NCBI GenBank assembly: GCA_031315865.1 | Contig: JALDRJ010000002.1 | Location: 2,268,001 to 2,332,000, forward strand | Length of the DNA: 64,000 bases | Reading direction: 5' to 3' | DNA from: Nitrospirales bacterium | GTDB lineage: Bacteria > Nitrospirota > Nitrospiria > Nitrospirales > UBA8639 | In this document: positions 56,064-64,000 of the stretch, piece by piece | Layout of the letters: each line of letters opens with the position of its first letter | How positions within the stretch are numbered: the stretch's first letter is position 1 | The notes under the pieces: generated by a model | What the model saw: only the letters and a program-made list of their open reading frames with translations | What the model was told of the DNA's origin: nothing | Database searches by the model: none | Position numbers and translations under genes: made by a program

Positions 56064-56625
56064 GCAGCGCAGGCTGTGAGCAAAGACCTGATCGAAGAAT
56101 TTGTTTCAACTGCAAATTAGAGCCATACGATGTCAGCATTCGAGGTATGCAATAGACACCGAGAGCTGTACTCGGCAGCGTCTCATGGGGTTAGTGCTTG
56201 TTGTCGATCGTTATCCACTCTGTCGTGATCTCCCGTACATCTTCCACGTATTCCAGAACAAGTAGAAATCGAGCACTTTATTCCGGTGTATCCGATTAAA
56301 CCGTTCACTAAACGTATTTGGGGGTGGACTATGTTCGGCTTGTAATCATGCACAGGAATTAGGCATTCATGTTGTCCCAAAGTACACTGACTGTTCTCAA
56401 ATATCTGGTGGGGTGAAATGAGTTGGCTTGTCTTCTTAGATGTTGTATTGTAATGAGTTATATATTTCTGCTTAAGGGGATATTCATGTACGGTTATTTT
56501 TGAGGCATGAAAGTAAGCTCCGATCACGAAATGTCATAATAATTTCTGCGGTTGTGTCCCGCACTCAATCTATCCAGATATGTTGTGTGAGTGGCAAAAG
56601 TTCTTAGGGAAAGGAGATGGAATTT
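56064..56625. other. Non-coding gap before the outer-membrane protein gene
   Basis: About 560 bp with no supported gene. TGGCAAAAGTTCTTA at 56592-56606 has a partial -24-like GG but no -12 GC, so a sigma-54 promoter cannot be claimed. A GGAG Shine-Dalgarno ends nine bases before the chosen ATG of the next gene. Nothing else is visible. Confidence 0.4.
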
Positions 56626-57903
56626 ATGAAGAGGGTTAGTGGAGTATCCTCCTGCCTGTTATGTGTGGTGTTGTCTGTTGTGTCGGTACAGAATGTGTAC
56701 GCTGAACTTACGCTTAATTCGTCGATCAGTGTGACCGAGACATATACCGACAACCTATTTTTTGATACCAAAAAAAATAAGCAAGACGATTTTGGTACCT
56801 TTGTGATTCCGAGGCTGACGTTGACCTATCTGAGCCGAGACGTCGTGTTATCGGGAACCTATTCAGGGGTCGCACAATTTTACGTCAATCACAGCGGTTC
56901 GGACGCCTATACTCATAATGCGAACTTTGGTATTGATCTTCCGTTTTTAACAAAACGGTATAAGGGTTTGGAGGTTCGAATAGTTGAATCTATGAATTTT
57001 TCGCCGGCGGTCCAAGGCTTCAGTTTTGGGGGTGATCAATCGGATCAGGACAACCCGTTAATCGCGGCACAACGGCATGGAGAAGGCGGGTTTTCGGGAA
57101 ATAGAGGAATCGCGGGACTCAGTAATGCCGTAGGCAATAATGGGGTATTCACGCGTCGAACCAGATCTGGCTCGTTTCGAAATCGAGCAGGTGTCAGGGT
57201 TCGATATCATTTAACTCCGCGTTGGATTCCAAACGCCAGTTATATGAACCTGTATACTCGATATACCGATTCCGACTTGAACGATTCGCTATCACATATC
57301 CTGGGGACTGGCGTGGGCTATCTTCTCTCCTCCCGGACAAGGTTGAATGCCAATTATACTGCAAGAATCAGTGATATCAATAACGGAGATACCGTCGTGA
57401 CGCATAGTGTGACTGGAGGCGTGGGGCATACGCTGACACCGACGGTCTACATCAACGCAAGGGCCGGTGTTTCGTTTACTGAAAGCGTGGATAGAGTCAC
57501 GTTTACTTCCAACGTCAACGTGACCAAAAGTTTTGACGCGGGTGTGATCTCTGCAAGGTATTTTCAGGGCGTGACGCCAGGAGGCGGTCTTGCCACCTCT
57601 GGCGTGTTAACCCAACGCGGGCAAATATCAGGTTCGTACCCATTGGCTGAGCGAGTCACAGGGTTTCTTGCAGGAGGTATCGCGAAGAACAAGTCATTGT
57701 CCGGCAATCAAGTTGATGTGAAAAGTTATCAAGGCCAAGCGGGCTTTAGCATCTTATTACTTGAATGGTTATCAGGGAATATCTCGTACAGTTATATCAA
57801 GCAAAAATCGAATGGATCATCCGTGGCAGGTCGAACGGCGACGGTGAATCAAGGGTTTATCGGCTTCACGGCACGTCTGCCTGCGTGGAGGATCGCTCAA
57901 TAA
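56626..57903 (+). CDS. Outer-membrane beta-barrel protein (TIGR03016-like, PEP-CTERM/XrtA-associated)
   Basis: The 425-residue protein has a Sec signal peptide (SVVSVQNVYA|ELTLNSS) and then alternating hydrophobic strands rich in Tyr, Ser and Asn, with many aromatic strand ends (VSVTETYTDNLFFD, YLSRDVVLSGTYSGVAQFYV, TARISDINNGDTVVTHSV). The start of the mature region (SVTETYTDNLF) is the usual entry to the exosortase-associated outer-membrane family. GGAG lies nine bases before ATG 56626 and directly abuts the ATG at 56617, so 56626 is preferred. It probably serves in secretion or anchoring of the polymer. Confidence 0.85.
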   Translation: MKRVSGVSSCLLCVVLSVVSVQNVYAELTLNSSISVTETYTDNLFFDTKKNKQDDFGTFVIPRLTLTYLSRDVVLSGTYSGVAQFYVNHSGSDAYTHNANFGIDLPFLTKRYKGLEVRIVESMNFSPAVQGFSFGGDQSDQDNPLIAAQRHGEGGFSGNRGIAGLSNAVGNNGVFTRRTRSGSFRNRAGVRVRYHLTPRWIPNASYMNLYTRYTDSDLNDSLSHILGTGVGYLLSSRTRLNANYTARISDINNGDTVVTHSVTGGVGHTLTPTVYINARAGVSFTESVDRVTFTSNVNVTKSFDAGVISARYFQGVTPGGGLATSGVLTQRGQISGSYPLAERVTGFLAGGIAKNKSLSGNQVDVKSYQGQAGFSILLLEWLSGNISYSYIKQKSNGSSVAGRTATVNQGFIGFTARLPAWRIAQ

Positions 57904-57917
57904 GCGAGCCTCGAACG

Positions 57918-58877
57918 ATGCGAAAAAGAATCGAACTCTCTGTTGTCGTTCCTATCTATAATGAAGAAGAGAGCACGCCGGTCCTATGCGAAGCCATTTT
58001 GCACGTTTGCCAATCCCTGGCTGTTCCTTATGAAATTATCTTCATCGATGATGGTAGTAAAGATGGAACGCCCCAGGTGTTGGAAAAGCTGCATCAAGAA
58101 TATTCAAACATTCGAGTCATTCAATTCAGGAAGAATTATGGACAAACGCTCGCCATGGCTGCGGGATTTCGCGCTGCGCGTGGAAAATATGTCGTGAGTA
58201 TGGATGGTGATTTGCAGAATGATCCAGCGGATATTCCGAAAATTCTCCACACGCTCGAACAAGGGTATGGAGTCGTCTGTGGTTGGCGAAAGGATCGGAA
58301 AGACAAGCTTGTATCACGGAAGATTCCCTCCAAAATCGCCAATTGGCTCATCGGAAAAATTACAAGAGTGCCCATCCATGATAATGGTTGTTCGCTCAAA
58401 GGGTACCGGCGGAGTGTCGTGAAACAGTTGCCGTTGTACGCTGACTTTCATCGGTTCATTCCCGCGATGTCCACGTTAGGCGGGGCCAAGATTGCGGAAA
58501 TCGTCGTGAATCATCGTGAGCGATCATTCGGGAGCAGCAAATACGGGATTTCCAGAGCCTGGAGAGTGTTTCTAGACCTCTTTGTCGTGAGTTTAATCGT
58601 GCGAAGTTCTGCTCGACCTGCATTATGGTTCGGGAAATTTGGACTGGTCGCCTTGTTGGCGGGAATCGGTTGTTTCATGATCTTTCTTGCCTACAATATT
58701 TCGGGCATCGTTCTTCCATCTGTGGCTTTTATGTTTTTTGCTTTAACAGGGCATTTAGTCGCTTTGGGGGTTCTTGGAGAAATGATTTTAGCTACTGGCG
58801 ATTATCGTCCCGGTCAAATGGTGCGGGATGGCATTCTTGCTATCAATAGGGACAAGGGAGCCTCTCTCCATGAGTAG
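57918..58877 (+). CDS. Family 2 glycosyltransferase, polyprenyl-phosphate type (active form)
   Basis: The 319-residue enzyme has a GT2 domain (LSVVVPIYNEEESTPVL, FIDDGSKDGT) with the metal-binding DxD at Asp96 and Asp98 (SMDGDLQNDP), and two C-terminal membrane helices. This is the GtrB/DPMS layout, which makes polyprenyl-phosphate-sugars or adds a sugar in the inner membrane. A longer frame from 57765 overlaps the upstream gene; Met 57918 lies 14 bp after that gene's stop and begins the conserved domain. It is followed by a degenerate paralogue. Confidence 0.92.
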   Translation: MRKRIELSVVVPIYNEEESTPVLCEAILHVCQSLAVPYEIIFIDDGSKDGTPQVLEKLHQEYSNIRVIQFRKNYGQTLAMAAGFRAARGKYVVSMDGDLQNDPADIPKILHTLEQGYGVVCGWRKDRKDKLVSRKIPSKIANWLIGKITRVPIHDNGCSLKGYRRSVVKQLPLYADFHRFIPAMSTLGGAKIAEIVVNHRERSFGSSKYGISRAWRVFLDLFVVSLIVRSSARPALWFGKFGLVALLAGIGCFMIFLAYNISGIVLPSVAFMFFALTGHLVALGVLGEMILATGDYRPGQMVRDGILAINRDKGASLHE

Positions 58878-58885
58878 AAACACAC

Positions 58886-59935
58886 ATGTTCCTCAAAATC
58901 TTAATTGCTTGGCCGTACGAAGATTGTACTCACATGACCGTCATTGCAATGAATCCATCTAGCACTGATTCGCATTCAGCGACTCACGAGGCATCGAATC
59001 CCCCCCTGGCTGTTTCACTCGTTGTGCCCGTCGTGGAACGCTCTCAAGATATTGAGGCGGTGTACCATGCCTACACCTCGATACTTGATAAATTGTCCCT
59101 GACTTTTGAGTGTATTTTTGTGATCGATGGCGGTGATCGTCGGGTGATGAACGTCTTGGAAGCGCTGCCAAGTACGAAATGCCCCCTGAAAATTATTCCT
59201 CTGCCTTATTATTTCGGAGAATCCATGGCGTTAGCGGTTGGATTCGAACAAGCGGCCGGAGACGTGATCATCACCGTACCACCCTATTTCCAAACGGTAC
59301 CGGAAGGCATTGAGCAGGTGCTGAAACGTCTGGATGAGGGAAATGATCTCGTCGTGACCAAGCGATGGCCACGTGTGGACGCCTGGTTCAATCGGTTGCA
59401 AACTCGCATGTTTCACAATCTTGTCAATCGTCTAACCGGACAAAGTCTCAGTGATCTCGGGAGCGGGCTTCGAGCCATGAAGCGGCCCGTGGCCAAGGAA
59501 ATCTCACTCTATGGAGATCTCCATCGTTTTTTGCCACTCCTGGCGTATCAAAAGGGGTTTCGTATCGCTGAAGTTGAAATCCCTCAACATACGGCGGATA
59601 GTCAACATCGTGTCTACCGACCGGGTGTCTATCTCAGGAGAATCCTTGATCTCCTGACCGTCGTGTTCCTGTTTAAATTCACCAAAAAGCCTTTGAGATT
59701 CTTTGGCCTGATCGGCAGTGGGTTATTCGCGGTCGGATTCTGTGTGTCGGCTTTATTAGCATTAGAGCGAATGTTAGGCGTTACGTCATTATCAGATCGG
59801 CCATTGTTAATTCTAGGCGTATTGTTAATGGTGTTGGGTGTACAAGTCGGATCCATCGGGTTACTGGGCGAGATTATTATTTTTACCCATGCTCGTAAGC
59901 TCAAGGAATATACGATTCGGAAGTTTTATCGATAA
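58886..59935 (+). CDS. Degenerate family 2 glycosyltransferase paralogue
   Basis: The 349-residue protein has the same layout as its neighbour (GT2 domain plus two membrane helices, FGLIGSGLFAVGFCV and LLMVLGVQVGSIGLLG). Key residues are changed: the DxD block is TVPPYFQTVP, with Pro132 and Tyr134 where the neighbour has Asp96 and Asp98, and the first motif is IFVIDGGDRR rather than IDDGS. The remaining fold and the LGSGLRAMKR and GDLHRFLP blocks are conserved, so it is probably inactive as a classic transferase and may act as a partner of the upstream enzyme. Starts at 58886 and 58934 are both possible. Confidence 0.8.
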   Translation: MFLKILIAWPYEDCTHMTVIAMNPSSTDSHSATHEASNPPLAVSLVVPVVERSQDIEAVYHAYTSILDKLSLTFECIFVIDGGDRRVMNVLEALPSTKCPLKIIPLPYYFGESMALAVGFEQAAGDVIITVPPYFQTVPEGIEQVLKRLDEGNDLVVTKRWPRVDAWFNRLQTRMFHNLVNRLTGQSLSDLGSGLRAMKRPVAKEISLYGDLHRFLPLLAYQKGFRIAEVEIPQHTADSQHRVYRPGVYLRRILDLLTVVFLFKFTKKPLRFFGLIGSGLFAVGFCVSALLALERMLGVTSLSDRPLLILGVLLMVLGVQVGSIGLLGEIIIFTHARKLKEYTIRKFYR

Positions 59936-59981
59936 CTCGCGCGATCAGTTTTCTTGCGGGCACAAGACGATTCCAAATCTA

Positions 59982-61010
59982 ATGGTTGTTGCTCCCTATA
60001 CCGCAGCGCATCGGCAGGACTGGGATGAATTCGTCGCCGTCTCCGCCACGGGGTCATTTTTCCATACGATCAATTGGAAAACCGTGCTCGAAAAAGTTTT
60101 TGGGTATACCTCCATGTATTTTCTCGTCGAAGAGCAAGGGGTGATACAGGGGGTGCTACCCTTATTCTTGGTGAAGAACCCACTGGGGAGGAAGACGTTG
60201 ATTTCTCTCCCGTTTGCTGTCTACGGGGGGCTGTGCGCTGAGTCGCCATCGGCATCTCAACAGCTCAAAGAAAAAGGCAAGAGTCTTGCGTGCGAATTGG
60301 GTGTGGATTTTCTCGAGTTTCGACATGTGGTCGCGAACGGAGATGAGCTACCGATTAAGGAGTTGTATTTTACGTTTATCCGTGAAATTTTCGATGGTGA
60401 AGAAAAGAATATGAACGCCATTCCTCGCAAGCAGCGTCGAATGATTCGTCAGGGGATCAAACATGGATTAGAATCCAAGATTGGCGGAAAAGAATTTCTA
60501 AGAGAATTCTACACGATCTATACGACGAGTTTGAGAAACCTGGGAACTCCGGCATTTCCTTATCGCTTTTTTGAGATCCTCCTGGATGTGTTGGGCGAGC
60601 AATGTCGAATATTATCCGTGTGGCGTCATAATCAGATGGCTGCGGCGGTCATGACCTTTTGTTATAAAGATCAACTACTGCCCTACTATGGTGGCGGGCT
60701 TCCTCAGTTTCTGCCGTACGCGGTGTACGACTTTATGTATTGGGAACTGATGCGGTATGGATGGGAGCATGGCTATAAGGTCTTTGACTTTGGTCGAAGT
60801 AAGCAGGGGACTGGAGCCTATGATTTTAAACGGCACTGGGGGTTTGAGCCTACGCCGCTTCGTTATCAGTATTATCTTCCACATGGGGGGGACATTCCCA
60901 ATTTCAGTCCCGCCAATCCCAAGTTTCAGCCCTTCATCTCGATTTGGAAGAGATTGCCTCTATCGGTCGCGAACCTCATCGGTCCTCATGTTATTAAGTA
61001 TCTCCCCTAG
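59982..61010 (+). CDS. FemAB-like protein, PEP-CTERM/XrtA-associated
   Basis: A 342-residue protein of the GNAT-like FemAB fold: GSFFHTINWKTVLEKVFGY, NAIPRKQRRMIRQGIKHGLE and VFDFGRSKQGTGAYDFKRHWGF, matching TIGR03019, a family confined to exosortase A exopolysaccharide loci. Its substrate is unknown; relatives add amino acids to peptidoglycan precursors using aminoacyl-tRNA. The long frame starts earlier (59838) inside the preceding gene; Met 59982 fits the family start and lies 46 bp past that gene's stop. Confidence 0.9.
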   Translation: MVVAPYTAAHRQDWDEFVAVSATGSFFHTINWKTVLEKVFGYTSMYFLVEEQGVIQGVLPLFLVKNPLGRKTLISLPFAVYGGLCAESPSASQQLKEKGKSLACELGVDFLEFRHVVANGDELPIKELYFTFIREIFDGEEKNMNAIPRKQRRMIRQGIKHGLESKIGGKEFLREFYTIYTTSLRNLGTPAFPYRFFEILLDVLGEQCRILSVWRHNQMAAAVMTFCYKDQLLPYYGGGLPQFLPYAVYDFMYWELMRYGWEHGYKVFDFGRSKQGTGAYDFKRHWGFEPTPLRYQYYLPHGGDIPNFSPANPKFQPFISIWKRLPLSVANLIGPHVIKYLP

Positions 61011-61120
61011 ACGGCCGAAAGGTCAGGAGAGTACTGACATCGTGGCGAGGCTATCCCATTTCTCCTGACATAGATTGATTGAGCGAGCCGTTTCAGTCAG
61101 ATGTATTTCGTTAGTCGTCA

Positions 61121-62314
61121 ATGAATATTCTTTATCTAGCCCATCGGATTCCTTATCCACCCAACAAAGGAGATAAAATCCGTTCTTATCACCAGATCCA
61201 ATATTTATCGGTGCACCATCGTGTGTACTTGGCGTGCATCGCAGATGACCCCCAAGAATTTCAGTACGTCGATGAATTACGAAAATACTGCCAGCAGGTC
61301 GAGGTGATATGGCTGTCGCAGCGCCAACGTATATGGGGAGCGAGTGTCTCTCTTCTTAGAGGACAAGCCCTGTCGGTTGGGGCATTTTACTCTCAGGATT
61401 TACAGGAGAAAATCGATAGGATTCTCCAGTCCGTTCCCATCGACCATATCATCGCGTTTTCATCTCCGATGGCTGAATATGTGCGGAAAGTCAAGAATGT
61501 TCCCCGGCTCATGGATTTCGTGGATGTCGATTCCGAAAAGTGGCGAGCCTATGCCGGATTCCAAAAATTTCCGTGGTCCGTGCTCTATCAATTGGAAGCG
61601 AATCGGCTTGGAGACTATGAAGAACGCATAGCGGAAGAATTCGAACAATCAGTCTTTATTTCAACGCAAGAGGTTCAGCTCTTTTGTGAGCGAGGCAAGG
61701 ATCGGCGGGCGGCGGTGGTCTCGAATGGCGTGGATATCGAGTATTTCTACCGAAACGGTCATGGGTCGCGCGCATCAGTCGATCGTCCAGTGCTCGTATT
61801 CACGGCCGCCATGGACTACTTCCCAAATATTGATGCGGTTCAATACTTTTGTCGAGAAATTTTGCCGAAAGTTCGGCAAGTATTTCCCGATGTCCGTTTT
61901 AACATCGTTGGCCGACGACCGACTCATGCAGTCGAGAAATTGGCGAGTCCCGGGCACATACATGTGACAGGGACCGTTCCAGATGTTCGCCCATATTTAA
62001 TCGACGCCTCCGTCGCCGTGGTCCCATTACGGATTGCTCGGGGAGTGCAAAATAAAATACTTGAAGCCATGGCCATGGGGCTTCCGGTTGTGGGGACCTC
62101 CGCGGCGTTTGAAGGGCTTACGGTTAGTCAGGACAATGGGATACGGATTGCTGATGATCCTCAGCGGTTTGCCGACGAAATAGTCTGTCTTCTGAATGAC
62201 CCCGTCTTGCGGAGCTCGTGTGCCGAGCAGGCACGTGAATTTGTTGCGAAACGTTGCAGCTGGCAGCATTGTGGTTCGGAGCTCGAAAAACTCGTTGAAC
62301 AGGCCGGTCGATAA
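61121..62314 (+). CDS. TIGR03087-like PEP-CTERM/XrtA glycosyltransferase
   Basis: A 397-residue GT-B enzyme with the group's N-terminus MNILYLAHRIPYPPNKGDK, and the donor-site region NIVGRRPTHAVEKLA, followed by VTGTVPDVRPYL and RGVQNKILEAMAMGLPVVG. It belongs to the glycosyltransferases that co-occur with exosortase A. Its specific sugar is not known. It lies between the FemAB-like gene and a second exosortase-type glycosyltransferase on the same strand. Confidence 0.92.
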   Translation: MNILYLAHRIPYPPNKGDKIRSYHQIQYLSVHHRVYLACIADDPQEFQYVDELRKYCQQVEVIWLSQRQRIWGASVSLLRGQALSVGAFYSQDLQEKIDRILQSVPIDHIIAFSSPMAEYVRKVKNVPRLMDFVDVDSEKWRAYAGFQKFPWSVLYQLEANRLGDYEERIAEEFEQSVFISTQEVQLFCERGKDRRAAVVSNGVDIEYFYRNGHGSRASVDRPVLVFTAAMDYFPNIDAVQYFCREILPKVRQVFPDVRFNIVGRRPTHAVEKLASPGHIHVTGTVPDVRPYLIDASVAVVPLRIARGVQNKILEAMAMGLPVVGTSAAFEGLTVSQDNGIRIADDPQRFADEIVCLLNDPVLRSSCAEQAREFVAKRCSWQHCGSELEKLVEQAGR

Positions 62315-62361
62315 CGAGGCGGAGCTTGCTGTTGGTCTTTCGTGAGGAGTGAGCCATAATC

Positions 62362-63564
62362 GTGGAACATGCGAGAGAGGGGAGCGCGAATGCGTCTCCG
62401 AGTCAAGATGGCGCCGAATCTCCGCTGATTCTTCATCTCATTAATCGTCTCGCGACCGGAGGATTAGAAAATGGGCTGGTGAATCTTATTAATCATATGC
62501 CGATCGCTCGTTATCGTCATGTGATCGTGTGTCTAACAGATTTTACGGACTTTCGAGATCGCATTACTCGGGCGGATGTTGACGTTCTCGCTATTCACAA
62601 AAAAAGTGGAATCGATTGGCGTTCATACATGAGGATTTGGCGAGTGATAAGGCGACTGAATCCCGTCATCGTACATACACGGAACCTGCCCACGATGGAG
62701 TATGCCATCGTGGCGATGTTCGCGGGTGTTCCCATTCGTGTGCATGGAGAACATGGGCGTGACGTTCATGATCAGTATGGGACAAGCGTGAAGTTCCGAC
62801 TGTTTCGAAAATTCTTGTCATTATGGATTCACATTTTTATCACGGTGAGTGAGGATTTGGCGCGGTGGTTCGAAACGAGCATCGGTATCGATCATAGCCG
62901 GATTCGGCATATTTATAATGGCGTGGATTCCCAACGATTTCATCCGGCCACAAGATCACAACCCCGCATGTTTCCGCCAGAATTTTCGTCTCCTGAGTAT
63001 GTTGTGGTCGGGACCGTCGGCCGTTTACAGGCAGTCAAGGACCAAACGACGTTGGTCAATGCGTTTCTCCATCTTCGTCAGGCTTTCCCTGAATTACTGA
63101 AGTCCGTGCGGCTGGTGCTTGTCGGAGATGGCGCAATGCGAGACAATCTTGAAGGTCTCGTCAAAGCGGAAGGAATCGGAGAGTACGTGTGGATGGCTGG
63201 TGAACGTCATGATATTCCGGACCTATTGAGAGCGTTTAATGTCTTTGTCCTGCCTTCAGAGGCTGAAGGTATTTCTAATACCATACTTGAGGCCATGGCG
63301 AGCGGGCTGCCGGTTATTGCCACGGATGTTGGGGGGAATACTGAGCTCGTGCAACATGGGAAGACCGGCTATCTAGTGCCTCCGAAAAATCCATCAGCGA
63401 TGGCTCAAGCGATCGCCATGTATGCTAAGGATGAAAAGTTGGTAGAACAACATGGCCGAGCCGGACGAGCGCTAGTCGAGGAACGTTTTAGTCTTCACGC
63501 GATGATTGACCGATATACCGCCGTCTACGATGGTTTAGTGAATGGTCTCCCTGTTCGTGGGTAG
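62362..63564 (+). CDS. TIGR03088-like PEP-CTERM/XrtA glycosyltransferase
   Basis: A 400-residue GT-B enzyme with LILHLINRLATGGLENGLVN and HGEHGRDVHDQYGTSVKFR, which are typical of the TIGR03088 group, plus VVVGTVGRLQAVKDQTTLV and SEAEGISNTILEAMASGLPV in the donor domain. It is paired with the TIGR03087-like gene, as in other exosortase A loci. The start is GTG 62362; AGGAG lies about 13 bases upstream. Confidence 0.92.
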   Translation: MEHAREGSANASPSQDGAESPLILHLINRLATGGLENGLVNLINHMPIARYRHVIVCLTDFTDFRDRITRADVDVLAIHKKSGIDWRSYMRIWRVIRRLNPVIVHTRNLPTMEYAIVAMFAGVPIRVHGEHGRDVHDQYGTSVKFRLFRKFLSLWIHIFITVSEDLARWFETSIGIDHSRIRHIYNGVDSQRFHPATRSQPRMFPPEFSSPEYVVVGTVGRLQAVKDQTTLVNAFLHLRQAFPELLKSVRLVLVGDGAMRDNLEGLVKAEGIGEYVWMAGERHDIPDLLRAFNVFVLPSEAEGISNTILEAMASGLPVIATDVGGNTELVQHGKTGYLVPPKNPSAMAQAIAMYAKDEKLVEQHGRAGRALVEERFSLHAMIDRYTAVYDGLVNGLPVRG

Positions 63565-63579
63565 TCAGGACATAATGTT

Positions 63580-63596
63580 CACGCCATAGTGGCGTG
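63580..63596 (+). other. Hairpin between the glycosyltransferase and amidotransferase genes
   Basis: CACGCC (63580-63585) and GGCGTG (63591-63596) pair around a five-base loop. No T-run follows, so it is not a clear terminator; it could be an RNA processing or stability element upstream of the next start at 63621. Confidence 0.35.
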
Positions 63597-63620
63597 GCGA
63601 TTGAAAGGTTTTGTACAGCG

Positions 63621-64000
63621 ATGTGTGGAATTTGTGGTGTGTATCAGGTGGGTACTGGAGAGCCAGTTCCAGTCTCATTGCTCAAAAAGATGGCTGATAC
63701 CATCATTCATCGTGGACCAGACGATGAAGGGTTTTTCACGGATGGTCCAATCGGGTTAGCGCACCGTCGGTTGTCGATAATCGATTTAGAAGGCGGTCAT
63801 CAGCCACAGACGAATGAAGATCAGACCATTTGGGTCATCTTCAACGGTGAAATATACAATTTTCAAGCGTTACGGGAATTCTTGATCCAAAAAGGACATA
63901 CACTGAAGAGTCGATCGGACACCGAGGTGATTGTCCATCTGTATGAAGAAAAGGGAGAGGATTGCTTTCGGGAATTACGAGGAATGTTTGCGATAGCCTT
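63621..64000 (+). CDS. Asparagine-synthase-like amidotransferase (3' end outside window)
   Basis: The first 126 residues of a class II glutamine amidotransferase. Cys2 (MCGICGVYQ) is the nucleophile, with HRGPDDEGFF, AHRRLSIIDLEGGHQP and FNGEIYNFQALRE as the usual blocks. In this position next to the TIGR03087/TIGR03088 glycosyltransferases it matches the XrtA-associated AsnB-like amidotransferase (TIGR03108). It may amidate a sugar acid or a peptide part of the polymer. The frame is still open at the right edge. Confidence 0.9.
   Translation, partial: MCGICGVYQVGTGEPVPVSLLKKMADTIIHRGPDDEGFFTDGPIGLAHRRLSIIDLEGGHQPQTNEDQTIWVIFNGEIYNFQALREFLIQKGHTLKSRSDTEVIVHLYEEKGEDCFRELRGMFAIA

Noticed and set aside
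56592-56606. TGGCA-like -24 box before the outer-membrane protein gene
   Set aside because: The -12 element does not match (no GC at the right spacing).
1-64000. CRISPR arrays, insertion sequences, integrases
   Set aside because: No regularly spaced repeats, transposase or recombinase genes were seen on either strand.

Overview
This 64-kb window is bacterial chromosome from a Gram-negative organism: it encodes an outer-membrane beta-barrel, lipoproteins and a Wza/Wzc-type export system. A fused NuoCD inside a full 13-gene complex I operon, dense protein coding at moderate GC, and an exosortase A (XrtA)/PEP-CTERM-type exopolysaccharide locus fit a Nitrospira-like member of the Nitrospirota. 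That placement is inference; no rRNA or lineage marker lies in the window.

Region 1 (1-19.9 kb) is housekeeping. It holds the tail of a membrane protein, secA with a promoter and a terminator, a MidA/NDUFAF7-type methyltransferase, and nuoA-B-CD-E-F-G-H-I-J-K-L-M-N, a complete NADH:quinone oxidoreductase. The methyltransferase lies directly upstream of the operon that encodes its likely substrate, the NuoD part of NuoCD. Region 2 (19.9-36.9 kb) is mixed: a small lipoprotein, an ankyrin-repeat membrane protein, an L-2-hydroxyglutarate oxidase-type flavoenzyme, a SHOCT-domain protein, purH-purD, a YrdC/Sua5 protein, an RmlD-like reductase, a threonine aldolase, a YifB/ComM ATPase, a TPR lipoprotein and a PA0069-type radical SAM protein. 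It also holds a decayed nucleotidyltransferase gene with frameshifts and two stops.

Region 3 (37-38.3 kb) is largely non-coding and carries tRNA-Arg(CCT). Region 4 (38.3 kb to the end) is the exopolysaccharide locus. It has two tandem Wza-type export proteins, a fused Wzz/tyrosine kinase, a priming sugar transferase, a DUF3473-type deacetylase, several glycosyltransferases, a TIGR03016-like outer-membrane protein, a FemAB-like protein, TIGR03087- and TIGR03088-like glycosyltransferases and the start of an asparagine-synthase-like amidotransferase. Exosortase and the PrsK/PrsR regulators are not in the window and may lie beyond its right edge.

The most unusual part is at 46.0-51.0 kb, inside the exopolysaccharide locus. 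A left-handed-beta-helix acyltransferase is followed by a one-chain (alpha+beta) thiamine-diphosphate 2-oxoacid dehydrogenase E1, an E2 with a lipoyl domain and an added C-terminal zinc ribbon, and a protein that joins a degenerate acyl-carrier-like domain to an AcpS-type phosphopantetheinyl transferase. No E3 is present. I infer a pathway that turns a 2-oxo acid into a carrier- or CoA-bound acyl group used to decorate the polysaccharide or its lipid carrier. Next to it are a membrane flippase-like protein and an SGNH hydrolase. Two relic genes and a glycosyltransferase paralogue that has lost its DxD motif show that the region is evolving quickly.
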